From contig CM055102.1 of assembly GCA_029204225.1 (NCBI GenBank), positions 41,168,189 through 41,232,188 of the forward strand: a DNA stretch of 64,000 nucleotides. Direction: 5' to 3'. The DNA comes from Diphasiastrum complanatum. Its lineage: Eukaryota > Streptophyta > Lycopodiopsida > Lycopodiales > Lycopodiaceae. Positions 32,287 to 45,126 of this stretch are shown piece after piece (positions within the stretch are counted from its first letter, which is position 1; every line of letters starts with the position of its first letter). The position numbers were made by a program, and so were the translations under genes. The notes beneath the pieces were generated by a model. The model had not been told where the DNA came from. It made no database searches and saw nothing but the letters and a program-made list of their open reading frames with translations.

Positions 32287-32970
32287 TGGGTGATTTCAAT
32301 TCTCAGCCTTAAATCTTTTTGTTAATGAGCGTTCTGAAAAGCCATTCAAAACAGAGATTTTTCTAACCCTAAGTCGGGTCGGATCGGTTCGAATTTTTCT
32401 GATCTTTTACTAAAATATCCGGCCGTGTTCGACCTTGGATCTCGGATCAGGGGTCAAATTTTTCGACCCCAAAAAATTTGACACTTGGTATCTTTTTCGA
32501 CCAGTGTAAAATTTTTGATCCTTTGTATAAAAATCCGACCCTATGTAATTTTTGATATTGTCGGTCATAAATCCAACCCAACAGCTTCGTGTTGACAGTT
32601 CGCCTATTTTGTACATGTATTTATAGTTACAAGGCGGTTGTTATTAATATAGAAGATAGTATTCAATGCAAGTTAGTTGTAGATATTTTTGGTATATCTA
32701 ATTTCTTAGAATCTTCATTAGACAACATCTTTTGATAATTCAAAGTCTAATCAATTGTTAATCAGAATCAGCGTAATCACGCTCAATAAGCTGAAGGTAT
32801 AACCTCATGCCATTATACTCATAGTTGATAATAATCATAGTGTAATTTGTCCTACTACTGTCATTGTTCTATTGCGCATTTGTATGAATCCTTTGTTTGA
32901 ATTATTTTTGTTGCTAAGTGTGGCACCCAACTCACTCCCAGCTTCCGCTCATACCCACTAATTTCTGACA
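32287..32970 (+). repeat. 3' LTR of the nested copia
   Basis: Homologous to 28426-29066, ends TTTCTGACA before the CTCTT duplication. The GGATC block is diverged (GTCGGGTCGGATCGG). The first bases are altered (TGGGTGATTTC). Confidence 0.75.
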
Positions 32971-32975
32971 CTCTT

Positions 32976-33750
32976 TACCATTCCCTTTCATTTAAAGTTT
33001 TCATCGATGCAAGAGTACCACGCTCGTGGTGCTTGCTTCAATCTATAGAATGCTTTATTGAGCTTGCACACCAAGTGTTCTTTTTAGGTTCAATAAATAC
33101 TTGAGGTTGTACCAAGTACGCCTCCTAATCCAACATTTAAGAAAAGCATATTTAACATTCACTCACTGGATCTTCCAACTAAAAAAGCATAAATGGCAAT
33201 AATAGAAACTACGGTGACCACCATCTTAGCTACGGGTGCGAAGGTTTCCTCAAAATCAATACCTTTCTACTGCTCAAATACTCTTGCAACTAGCCGTGCT
33301 TTATACTTATTGAGTTGTCAATATGCTCCATACTTGACCTTTTAAATCCATTTGCAAGAGATAGGTGTCTTACCATCAGATAGTTCAACCAAGTCCCACA
33401 TCATGTTCTTCATTATGGCTTCTACTTTTGTCTCACCATTCCTTGTACTACATTGCTTTGTCAAATGAATTAGGTTCTTGAGTCTTGAGCACTGTACCCA
33501 TCAAAGCTAGGTTCATCTCTAGCTTTCGAGGGGATTTTTGATCTCTTGTGAACCTCTCGAGCTCTCCATGTTTGCTAGATTTGGGATTCTCTCCCTTATT
33601 CATGTCACATGTTACCTTCAAGTACCATTTGGGTAACCACCTTGGAGTCTCAACTTTAGTCTTCTCATTTTCTCTTGGATCTTCCACATCCACATCAACT
33701 TCATGCTTTAATTCACATGCTCTCCATCATCCTGAAGAAACATTAAGTTT
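32976..33750 (-). pseudogene. Copia RT, minus strand (right half of split element)
   Basis: Read on the complement: VDVEDPRENEKTKVETPRW linker, EAIMKNMMWDLVELSDGKTP, ISCKWI, NKYKARLVARVFEQ, DFEETFAPVAKM, EHLVCKLNKAFYRLKQAPRA and W-CIDENF. Stops interrupt it. At 32976 it joins 28425 across the nested element with the reading sense continuous, which shows the original insertion site. Confidence 0.82.
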
Positions 33751-33779
33751 CTACTTTAAAGCCTTAGTATTTTAAAACT

Positions 33780-34772
<993 letters not shown>

Positions 34773-37346
34773 TGGTATCAGAGCCTCAAGGCTTAATCAA
34801 AGCCTCGTCATTGAGACTATGGCTTCCATACACAACATCCAATTAAGAATATGCACAGTACTTGAAGTAGACGGGTCAAATTTCTTGGCCTGAAAAGTGA
34901 AGACATCGCTTATCCTAAGAGGAGAAGCATTATGGCCATGGGTTGATGGCACCAAAGAGAGGTCGGCCAAACAGACAAAGAATTTCGAGAATGGAAGGAG
35001 AAGAATGACAAAGCAGTAGTAGTCATCTCTTCTTCCATCAAGGATAGCATTACCCTTGACTTCAATTCATTCAAATAAAGGTTTACTTTGGCATTATAGA
35101 CTTGGTCATTTAAATCATGCCAATGTACAACGAATGTCTAGACAATCTATTGTTCTTGATCTCGACTATCCTTGCAAAAATGTCGAGTTACCTATCTATC
35201 AAAACTGTCTAGTTGGTAAACAAACTAGGAAACCATTTAAGTCAAGCCATCAACATGTTGCTAGAGGATTGCTAGATGTTGTACATTCAGATATTTGTGG
35301 CCCGATGAAAAATCCTTTGCTGAAGGACGCCAAACATTTTATAACCTTTATTGATGAATTCTCCAGAAGGACTATGGTGTACTTTATTACAAAGAAATCA
35401 GAAGCCTTTAACTGCTTCAGAATCTTCAAGGAGCGTGCAGAAAAGGAGACTGGAAGGATGATCAAGACCCTAGGGTCAGACAACGGTGGAGAATATATCT
35501 CTGTCAAGTTTCATGAGTACTACCAAAGTCAAGGCATTGAGCAGCAATTCATCACTCCATACAGTCCTCAGTCTAATGGCTTAGCTGAGAGGAAGAATTG
35601 TACTCTAGTCGAATCTGCTAAATGTATGCTATCGCATGCATCATTGACCAAGAGATTCTGGGCTGAAGCTGTCTCCATGTTCGACCAAGGCCCTCTCAAA
35701 CAAGACACCCCACGAGGTGTGGACAGGCTCTAAGCCTTCTTTGAAAAATCTAAGAGTGTTTGGGTGCATTGCCTATGTGCAGATCCCAAAGGACACAAGA
35801 AAGAAATTGGACTTCCAAGGTCTCAAGACCATCCTGATCGGATATACTTAGTGATAACACTTACAAGCTGTACGATCCTGATACCCAGCAAATCTTGTAT
35901 AACCGAGATACAGTCTTTATCGAGGATCAATTCGTCGACCTCAAAGGCAAGGATATTGGTCAAGAAGGACCTTCATCACCTGTCGTTGATACGACAAACC
36001 GACCTTCTGGCTCAGACGTATGTATTCTCGACTCACTTCGAGACAACGAATCAGATGAAGATGTTGCTGCTACCCAACAACAAGTCCCAGGAGCGGTTCA
36101 TCAGTCGAATCCTCCCAAAAGATCAAGCCGAGTGCACACACAGCCCACAAGGTATACTCATGAGTCTGCCTGTCTCTTAATGCAGGAACCGATGACAGTC
36201 GAAGAGGCACTTAGCCAACCAGACTCTGATCTCTCTAGAGAAGCCATGGACAAAGAGTATTCCTCTCTTATTAGGAATTAGACATGGTCATTAGTCAAAG
36301 CTCCTATTGGCTGCAATATCATTGATTGCAAATGGATCTTAAGATCAAATATAATGCCAACGGAGCAATTGATCGAAGGAAGGCTAGATTGGTAGCACGA
36401 GGATTCACCCAGATCTTGAATGTCGACTACAGTGAGACTTTTAGTCCAGTCATCAAACATTTGTCGATCCGAATGCTCTTGTCTTATGTTGTAGCTGCCG
36501 ACCTCGAAGTACATCAACTTGATGTACAAACAGCCTATCTGAATGGAGTTATACAAGAAGATATCTACATGATCCAGCCTGAAGGATACGTTCTGGAAGG
36601 CATGAAAAATCATGTCTGTAAACTCCACAAAGCACTATATGACATGAAACAGTCTACCAGGGCTTGGTTTCAGAGGATCAACACATTCCTCATTGAACAA
36701 GGATTCAAACCAAGCACTGCTGACTGCAACGTTTATCCGAAGTCAGTGTAGCAATCCTTCATTATCATCACCTTGTACGTGGATGATACGTCGCTCTTCA
36801 ACAACGATACCAATATGGTTAAGGATTCAAAACAAATGTTATTCTCAGAATTCGACATGACTGACCTGGATGAAGCTCACTTATGTCTGGGAATTTAAAT
36901 CCGCAGAGACAGAACAAATCGACTGATTTACATTACTCAACAAAGGTATCTTCATAATGTTCTTAACAGATACAATTTGATGAATTGTAAATTAGCTCAC
37001 TCACCAATGGATCCAGGCCTGCATTTTTCAAAGAACCAATGTCCCCAGACCAAACAAGAAAAGGAGAAAATGAGAGAGTTTCTGTATCGATCGATACTAG
37101 GATCTCTCATGTACGCAATGGTCTATAGAAGACCAGATATCTCTTTTGTTGTTAGCTCACTCAGCCAATACATGGCTAATCCTGCCATTACCCATTGGAA
37201 GGCTCTTATTCGAGTCATGAGGTATATTCGAGCTACCATGGAACAGTGCATCTGCAATGGAGATGTCAGCAACGACAATCTTCATCAGCTCAGTGGCTAT
37301 TCTGATGCAAGCCGGGGAGGAGATGCAGACAATCGTAAGTCCACAT
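34773..37346 (+). pseudogene. Copia element A: gag start, integrase, RT, RNase H start
   Basis: Primer site at 34773, gag ATG at 34819 (MASIHNIQ, then a stop), a deletion to 35056, then GAG-pre-integrase and integrase (WHYRLGHLNHANVQRM, HSDICGPM, IDEFSRRTMVYF, SDNGGEYI, SPQSNGLAERKN), where Asp, Asp and Glu of the catalytic triad are all present. RT from 36240 has a stop and a frameshift near 36280-36340, then ARLVARGFTQ, QLDVQTAYLNGVIQEDIYM and catalytic YVDDT (36775-36789) after an in-frame stop at 36748. RNase H stops at NRKST where an LTR starts (37347). The same family occurs at 37864-41240. Confidence 0.85.
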
Positions 37347-37731
37347 TGTTGGATTTACTCCTCCTACTCTCCTAAATCCCAATTTTAATCTGCCTCCATT
37401 CATGCTACATATTTTTTCTAACATTGTCACGCAGTCTGCACTTTTACACGCAAATTCGCACAGACGGAGAAAAGATGAATGAATCGCGACATTGTGTTCT
37501 TACACAGGTCATGGTGACAGGCGAAAAGGGGACACTACCTTATTGAATGCCAAAGGTGCCCTAACAGATAAGGCACCCTGTAAATCTTATCGTAAGGCCA
37601 TTCATAAGAGTGACACACTTTTGCGTCATCACCAACGTTCACTTCAGTACTGGCTCAAGTCGCACCCTTTTCACCTTCACCCCGTGCAATTGCGCTAACA
37701 AATTGGACGACGATTGCAGCCACCCACGATC
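37347..37731 (+). repeat. First part of a copia LTR (element B, 5' side)
   Basis: TGTTGGATTTACTCC onward aligns with 42085-42465 (shared GGTGACAGGCGAAAAGGGGA and GCAGCCACCCACGATCT). Homology stops at 37731; the rest of the LTR and the primer site are missing. Confidence 0.8.
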
Positions 37732-38274
37732 TAGCCGATAGAGTAATTGTTTTCTTGTTTTGTATTTTTCAGTATCAGATTTTCATACTTAAGTCACTGA
37801 TAGTTCTCCTATCACTCAGACTAACTCTTCCACGTGGATTCCCAGGGAAAAGCTAGTCCTATCATGGACAAGCTTGATGGAGCCAATGACCATCTGTGAA
37901 AATTTAAGATGAAGACTGTACTAATGGCAAAAGAATTGTACAATGTTGTCACAGGTGCAAAAGTAAAACCCGAAGCGGATGACGCGACAATCGCCAGATG
38001 GAAGCTGAAGGATGGAAAAGCTTTTGCGCTGATCATTCTCAACATCATGGATACACAAATCGGCCATATATCTGAGGCTCAGACATCGAAAGAAGTCTGG
38101 GACATCTTGAGCACACTATACGAAGTGTGAGATATAGCTTCCAAGCTACATCTCAGGAAGAAATTCTACTCCCTCAAGATGATGAATGGTGATTCTCTAC
38201 ATAATCACATTAATCAATTCAAGAACCTGCTAAGGAAAATGGCCATTGTCGGATCTGTCATAGACGATCAAGAT

Positions 38275-38532
38275 GTAGTGATGCAACTGCTTACAAGCTT
38301 GCCAAGTTCTTACGACAATTGGGTGATTATCATCACGACTCATCCAGAGTTGACTCTTTCGTAGTGATGCAACTGCTTACAAGCTTGCCAAGTTCTTACG
38401 ACAGCTGGGTGATGATCATCACGACTCATCCAGAGTTGACTCTTTCGTAGTGATGCAACTGCTTACAAGCTTGCCAAGTTCTTACGACAGTTGGGTGATG
38501 ATCATCACGACTCATCCATAGTTGACTCTTTC
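38275..38532 (+). repeat. Three tandem 86-bp copies in gag
   Basis: Copies 38275-38360, 38361-38446 and 38447-38532 start GTAGTGATGCAACTGCTTAC and end GAGTTGACTCTTTC. Few differences separate them. 86 is not a multiple of three, so each copy shifts the frame. Confidence 0.97.
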
Positions 38533-39391
38533 GAGAGTCATCACTATGTTGTTGCAAGAAGACACGTGAAGGAACAAAGCCTCGAGTTCCTCAGCTGATT
38601 CTCATGCCTTGTACACCAATAAGAGCACGACAAAGCAGAAGAAGAAGAAAGGCCTGAAGCAATCAAAGCTAGACCAGAAACCAGCTCAGCACAAGGAACA
38701 GTCGAATCCGTAGACAAAGAAGAAGCTCTTCGATAGATACTGCAAACGAAACAACCACGAAATACAAGATGCCAAATACTTCAAGCGAAGAACAACAACA
38801 AAGGGCAGTCGAATCAAGTGGCAAATGCAGCTGCAGAAGCTCCACAGCCCATTCAAGAAGCGGATCATGATGCCTTCATGACCAACCATCAAGGAGCATC
38901 TGGCGACAGTTCTTGGTTCCTGGATTCCAGAGCCACTCAGCACATGACTAGTCTGATTGGCTGTTTTGAGTCCTATACACCTTATAGTACCCAGAAATTC
39001 ATTTACCTTGGCGACAATAGCACACAAGCTATTAAAGGTAAAGGCACTCTAAGATTATGCTTTGCAAATGATCAATCTACGCTACTCTCCAAAGTTTTGT
39101 ATGTACCTAAGTTATCTACAAATATGCTCTCTGTAAGCAGAATCACAGATCTAGGACACAGAGTAGAATTTGAATGTGATCAATGTAAAGTAGTTTCTAG
39201 GACAGGCAAGATCCTAGCACTCGGAAAGAGGCATGGATACTTGTATAAATTAAGTCATTGTTTTTCTGCCTCTAGTCAGGCTCTTAGTACTTCAATTCAA
39301 TCAAATAAAGGTTTACTTTGGCATTATAGACTTGGTCATTTAAATTATGTTGCTGTACAACGAATGTCTAGACAATCTATTGTTCTTGATC

Positions 39392-39575
39392 TTGAATATC
39401 CTCGCGAAACAGTTGAGCTACTTGTCTGTCAAGAGTGTCTAGTTGGAAAATAGACTAGGAAGACATTTAAGTCAAGCCATCAATTGAATATCCTCGTGAA
39501 ATAGTCGAGCTACCTGTCTGTCAAGATTGTCTAGTTGGAAAACAGACTAGGAAGCCATTTAAGTCAAGCCATCAA
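39392..39575 (+). repeat. 92-bp tandem duplication in integrase region
   Basis: 39392-39483 and 39484-39575, both starting TTGAATATCCTCG and ending AAGTCAAGCCATCAA. The unit is again not a multiple of three. Confidence 0.95.
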
Positions 39576-39830
39576 CATGTTGCTAGAGGATTTCTAGATG
39601 TTGTACATTCAGATATTTGTGGTCTGATGAAAAATCCTTCGCTGAAGAAAGCCAAGTATTTTATAACATTTATTGATGAATTCTCGAGAAGAACGATGTT
39701 GTACTTCATAAAAAAGAAATCCGAAGCCTTCAACTGCTTCAGAATCTTCAAGGAGCGTGCAGAAAAGGAGACTGGAAGGACAATCAAGGCCCTAAGGTCA
39801 GATAACGGTGGAGAATATATAGGAGCGGTT

Positions 39831-41244
39831 CATCAGTCAAATCCTCCCAGCCGAGTGCGCACACAACCCACAGATATACTCCTGAATCTGTCTGTCTTTT
39901 AATGCAAGAACCGACGACAGTCGAAGAGGCACTTCGCCAATCAGACTCTGATCTCTGGAGAGAAGCTATGGACAAAGAGTATTTCTCTCTGATCAAGAAT
40001 CAGACATGGTCATTAGTCGAAGCTCCTATTGGCTATAATATTATTGATTGCAAATGGATATTTAAGATCAAATATAACACCAACGGAGCGATTGATCGAA
40101 GTAAGGCTAGACTGGTAGCACGAGGATTCACCCAGATTTTGAATGTCAACTACAGTGAGACTTTTAGTCCAATCGTCAAACATTCGTCGATCCGAATGCT
40201 CCTGTCTTATATTGTAGCTGTCGACCTCAAAGTACATCAACTCGATGTACAAACAGCCTATTTGAATGGAGTTATACAAGAAGATATTTACATGATCCAG
40301 CCCGAAGGATACGTTTTGGATGGCATGAAGAATCATGTCTGTAAACTCCATAAGGCAATGTATGGCTTGAAACAATATGCCAGAACTTGGTTTTAGAGGA
40401 TCAACACATTCCTCATTGAACAAGGATTTAAGCCAAGCACTACTGATTGCAACGTTTATTCAAACAATATGGTCAAGGATTCAAAACAAATGTTGTTCTC
40501 AAAATTCGACATGACTAATCTGAACGAAGCTCACTTCTGTCTTGGAATTCAAATCCACAGAGACAGAGCAAATCGACTGAATTACATCACTCAACAAAAG
40601 TATCTTCATAATGTTCTTAACAGATACAATTCGATGAATTGTAAATTAGCTCACTCACCAATGGATCCAGGCCTGCATTTGTCAAAGGACCAATGTCCCC
40701 AGACAAAGCCAAAAGAGGAGCAAATGAGAGGATACCCGTATCGATCAATACTCGGATCTCTCATGTACGCAATGGTCTGTACAAGGCTAAATATCTCTTT
40801 TGTTGTCAGCTCACTCAGCCAATACATGGCTAATCCTAGAATTACCCATTGGAAGCTCTTATTCGAGTCATATTCGAGCTACCATGGACCAGTGCATCTA
40901 CTATGGAGATGTCAGCAATGACAATCTTCATCAGCTCAGTGGATATTCTGATGCAAGCTAGGGAGGAGATGCAGACCATTGTAAGTCCACATCTAGATTT
41001 ACATTCTTCTTCAATGGTGGTCCTATTTCATAAAACAGTCGTAAGCAAACCTCTATCGCACTTTTTTCTACTGAAGCAGAATATATTGCTGCTTCTCAAT
41101 CTATTAAGGAAGCGTTTTGTTGAGAAATTTGCTGTCAGACATCAATCTGTATTAGTACATCCCTACAATTTTGTTTTGTGATAACCAAAGTGCTATTGCC
41201 TTATCGGCCAACCCTAGATCTCATTCTAGGAGTAAGCACATTGC
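39831..41244 (+). pseudogene. Copia element B: RT and RNase H without YVDD
   Basis: RT is open from 39902 (MQEPTTVEEALRQSDSDLW, IIDCKWIFKIKYNTNGAIDR, ARLVARGFTQ, QLDVQTAYLNGVIQEDIYM), with a stop at W-F-stop near 40395. CNVY is joined directly to NNMVKDSKQML near 40461, so the segment holding the YVDD catalytic box is deleted. It continues through YITQQKYLHNVLNRY, PMDPGLHLSKDQCPQT and YSDAS. RNase H decays after 40850 and is joined near 41245 to the second part of an LTR. Confidence 0.85.
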
Positions 41245-41676
41245 AGTTCATTTGTTCTGCGTTTTGGATCTGTCAACATTGCTATGCTTATTCTTCATTC
41301 TGTCTGATCTTTCTTGTTGCTCTTTTTGGTAATCGATGATTAGCTTTTAGTCTTGTCTTTTGCAAATAATTCGTGACTAATTATCAGTCGAGTACAGTCT
41401 AGCTCTTCGCGAAGCAATAGATAATTTGTCTTGCAATTCGCGACAAATTGTTCATCTAGCGCTTCATCCATTTAAATGTTTGGCTAGGCAATCTAGAATG
41501 ACTGTGATTTCTATCACTAAATTCTGTTCATTCTGATAGGCATAGTCATGCTTAGGGAGAGAGTCATTTAACTCATTTCGCTACGCACGAACATTTTCTG
41601 TTCAAGTTCGCTTCTCATTCGAGTTTTTCTTTCTCGTTCGTGTTCGTCATTTATTCTTTCTCCCTCTCTCCCAACA
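41245..41676 (+). repeat. Second part of a copia LTR (element B, 3' side)
   Basis: Aligns with about 42730-43198 (ATGCTTATTCTTCATTCTGT, TCTAGCTCTTCGCGAA, GCGCACGAACATTTTCTGTT-like) and ends CCAACA like that LTR. The first part, including the TG start, is missing. Confidence 0.8.
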
Positions 41677-42077
41677 ACGGTCCTATTTCGTGGAATAGTT
41701 GTAAGAAAACCTCTATTGCACTTTCTTCTACTGAAGCAAAATACATTGCTGCTTCTCAATCTATTAAGGAAGCGTTTTGGTTGAGAAATTTGCCAGACAT
41801 CAATCTATATCAGTACAGCCCTACAATTTTGTTTTGTGATAACCAAAGTGTTATTGCCTTATCGGCCAACCCTAGATTTTATTCTAGGAGTAAGCACATT
41901 GAGATTAGATATCACTACATCAGGGGCAAGGTTCTCGACAGAGAGGTGAGCTTAACGTACTGTAGAATGCAAGACATGGTTGCAGACATCTTCACGAAAG
42001 CACTAAGTGTTAATGCACACAACAAATTTTGTGCATTGCTCAGTCTGAAGATCAAGACATTCACGGATCCAGATTAA
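41677..42077 (+). pseudogene. Copia RNase H C-terminal part
   Basis: The frame encodes GPISWNSCKKTSIALSSTEA, WLRNLPDINLYQ, FCDNQSVIALSANPRF, SKHIEIRYHYIRGKVL and MVADIFTKALSVNAHNKF, with a stop just before the purine tract (AGAGGGGG) and LTR at 42085. This intact tail completes what element A lost at 37346, which is consistent with element B lying inside element A. Confidence 0.85.
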
Positions 42078-42084
42078 GAGGGGG

Positions 42085-43198
42085 TGTTGGATTTATTCTC
42101 TCTCCTCTCCTTAAATCCCATTTTAATCTGCCTCCATTCATGCTGCATATTTACTAACGTTGTCGTGCAGTTTGCATATTTACAAGCAAATTCGCACAGA
42201 CGAAGAAAAGGCAAAAGAATTGTGTCACTGTGTTTTTACACAGTTATGGTGACAGGCGAAAAGGGGACACTATCTTATAGAATGCCAAAGGTGCCCTAAA
42301 AGCAAAGGCACCCTGTAAATCTAATCCTAAGGCTATTGTAAAAGTGACACATTTTTTTTTACATTGTCATCACCAACGATCACTTCAGCACTGACTGACG
42401 TCACACTCTTTTTACGCTCACCCCATGCAGCTGCGCTACTAATGACTGCAGCCACCCACGATCTCTTACAGACAGCACATCCACTCTGTACTTTCCACAT
42501 CTGCACACCTGTAATATAATGTATATATGTACTGGATACCATTTGTGTATTTAGGTTAATGAGTGAATGAGACGAAGTAGATGCCTTGCACATTGATTCT
42601 TGATTGTCAGCAATAAGGTTTTATTCCTTTACAGATTGTAAGCTTTGTAGGGCACGTGGTTTCGTCCGCTATTGTCTTGTGCTCTACCGCATTATTAACA
42701 TGTATACATGATATACTTAATCTAATACAGCTCTTTGTTCTGCATTCAGATCTATGTTAATACTACTATGCTTATCATTCATTTTGTCTGATCTTTCTAG
42801 TTGTTCTTTCTAGTAATAGACGACTAACATCTAGTCTTGTCTTTCATGAATCATTCTCGACTAATTATCAGTTGAGCATTGTCTAGCTCTTCGCGAATCA
42901 TTCACGACGAATAGTTTGTCTTACTATTCGCGACAAACCATTCTTCTGGAGCTTCATTCATTTATTAAAGTTTGGCTATGTAATCAAGAACTACTATGAT
43001 TCCCATCACTACCGTTTTCTTTGTTCTGATAGGCGTAGTCATGCTTACGGAGAGAGTCGTATAGCTCGTTCCGCTGCGCACGAACATTTTCTGTTCAAGT
43101 TTGTTTCTCATTCATGTTCGTCTTACCTCTTTGAGCTTATGTTTCGTTTCTAATATACGACACCTTTTTTTAACTCATTCATCTCCATCTCTCCAACA
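42085..43198 (+). repeat. Full copia 3' LTR, 1,114 bp
   Basis: TGTTGGATT...CTCCAACA, preceded by a purine tract. A TATA-box candidate (TAATATAATGTATATATG) lies near 42510. It is the reference for both partial LTRs of element B. The sequence changes to gypsy-related frames immediately at 43199. Confidence 0.85.
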
Positions 43199-44575
43199 AT
43201 TGGCTTATTTGGATCAAATGCCAGAGGAGGAAGGCAATCATCCCATCTGGTTGCCACAACAGAGTTAAATCTTTTGCAAACATCGTCAATTGTTGCACTG
43301 TCGGATCGGGAGAGTGGATATTCTCTCGTTGGTATGCTTGTAAGGCCCGGTGGAAATCCACTGATATCGTCCAGGTGTATGGCCGATGGATAATTGGCCG
43401 ATTGGGCACATGGATTGTGGTTTGTCCATAGCCAATCCCAAATCCTTCCATTTATTCCTTCTCGGCATCGGTACTTAATACGAATCTACACGCAATTGGC
43501 GAGGGCTGGCCACATAACTCTTGATTGATTCCAGAGTTTTCTCAAAAATGGTAACTCTCCGTGTCGGCTACTCTCCCAATGCGGGTATTTTGTCCACTTC
43601 TTTGCCAGCCTCTATTTCAGAGGTCTTGAACTTAAGGACCCAACAACCACGCGAGGACTCATGTGTTGCGCTAGAAAACTCTGGATTTGGTCCTCGACGC
43701 TGATGGGCCTTCTGAATAACGGTGTGGTCCTTAATGAGGATGGACCTGGTTGCATTGCATGTAAAACTTGCGGTTGTTTTTTTTTATTTATGGAGCTCTC
43801 CCTGGTCCATGCCCGAATCTAGCCTTGTATCCATTGGTACTGCAGTTTGGTGCGGAGGGGAGAATTGCTGCATGACCGGAACTGGGATTTGTGGTCCAGC
43901 TTCCAAAACCTGAGTGACTGCTTTTTCATAGGCACTAATAGTTGCTTTAGCCTTTACCAACTCAGTTGAAGCTGCTCCTTTGAACCTGTCAAAGCAACCG
44001 AATCCCTGAAGGGCCACTTTGTAAGTTCCACTTTCTTGAACAAATACGTGACCTCCGTCGGAGTTATTGGATGATTTGGTATTTGCGTCTGGAGATACGC
44101 ATCACGCTCAAGGGTGGTTGCATCCAATTCACCTTGGAGACGTGTGTGATCCTGCTCTGCCATCTACAGTTCACCTTGTAGCAGCTGCACTTTTTGCTTT
44201 GCATCCTGCACGTCCTTGTCCACCTGATCTTGTGCGGTTGTCAGGGCATTATGTAGGGAGCTGACGTATCCTTCGAGGCGATCAGCTTGTTGTTGTGCCG
44301 TCTTCTTTTTAGCTTCAAATTTTTCTTCATGTTGCTTGGCAATCTCCAATTCTCGATCCAGCTGAACAATCTTCTGGCTGATGAGAGTGTTTTCGGATCC
44401 CATGTCTGAAATTCTCTGTTCCATTTCTTTTTTCTTGTCAAGCATAGACTAGATCACTTGCGCAAGGCTTGAGATTAAACTGAGAGCATCACCAGAATCT
44501 ACTATCGTGGAGGCGGCAACAGTAGTAGGACCTGATGGTACCGTCCTTAGTTGGCGTGAAACAGGTGCCGGTAAT
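43199..44575 (-). pseudogene. Coiled-coil frame downstream of gypsy integrase
   Basis: On the minus strand one frame reads EEEELPAPVSRQLRTVPSG, then (after a stop) MLDKKKEMEQRISDMG, QKIVQLDRELEIAKQHEEKF, KKTAQQQADRLEGYVSSL and DQVDKDVQDAKQKVQLLQ; a second in-frame stop (GEL-stop-MAEQ) precedes LQGELDATTLERDAYLQTQ. After a frameshift come ELVKAKATISAYEKAVTQV and a Pro/Gln/Met segment, and near 43400 SVDFHRALQAYQRENIHS. Charge and heptad pattern indicate a coiled coil of about 100 residues. I do not recognise the family. It could be a third ORF of the gypsy element or gag of a second element. The copia LTR truncates it. Confidence 0.5.
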
Positions 44576-45126
44576 TCTTCTTCTTCAAAAACATTTCCTC
44601 TTCAGAACCCTCAATATAGACATATCTGAAGTGGATGTACAGTCTGGAGGCTCATCAAAGGTTTCTGATACTATATAGACAACATTTGACCGAAACAGTG
44701 ATTTTATAAGTCCTTTTTTTCAAAAATACTTCTCTTTCTCTTTTCCATACTGATGACTTTCCTGACTTTTGCTAATCAGTCTTTTCTCATTCTTTTTTTT
44801 TTATTGTCTTTTTCAAACAAAAATCGAACAATTAAATATTGAAACCAAAAAATTGAAAAACAAACAAAATTAAAAATCATTGAGATCAGGCTTGCTGAAC
44901 TGACAGAGCAGGCTGCCAAAACTTGCATAATCGGCTGCCAGTCACTAGAGTATCAAATCGTTTTCCATCCAAGTGCTTCAATTTTTTCTTGATCAGCTTG
45001 GCTCTGCTGCTAACGCATGAACTACCATCAATCGTGTTTCAAATAATTTGTGCAACGCTTCATGACTTAGTTGTAAAGACTTATCATCATTTAACCATTC
45101 TGTTGTCGCTATGCATAAAGATGGGA

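Larger units (their letters stand above)
28426..32970 (+). mobile_element. Ty1/copia element nested in a minus-strand copia, TSD CTCTT
   Basis: CTCTT at 28421-28425 and 32971-32975. 5' LTR 28426-29066; primer site TGATATCAGAGC at 29067-29078 (one mismatch); purine tract near 32202; 3' LTR about 32287-32970. Some 75 bp unrelated to the LTR separate the purine tract and the 3' LTR. The LTR start (TGTTGGATTTCAATGCTCAG) is related to the element at 16467. Confidence 0.88.
37864..39830 (+). pseudogene. Copia element B: gag, protease, integrase start
   Basis: Gag of the UBN2 type from ATG 37864 (LTSLPSSYDNW, ISEAQTSKEVWDILSTLYE), with an early stop at DHL. Three tandem 86-bp copies (38275-38532) break the frame. 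The zinc knuckle near 38740 is degraded (DRYCKRNNHEIQDAKYF lacks the other Cys residues). Protease reads WFLDSRATQHMT, Gly replaced by Arg in D-S-G-A. The GAG-pre-integrase region (WHYRLGHLNYVAVQRM) is followed by a 92-bp tandem duplication. Integrase has HSDICGLM, IDEFSRRTM and SDNGGEYI and is then fused to the linker (GAVHQSNPP), losing the Glu of the triad. Confidence 0.85.
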
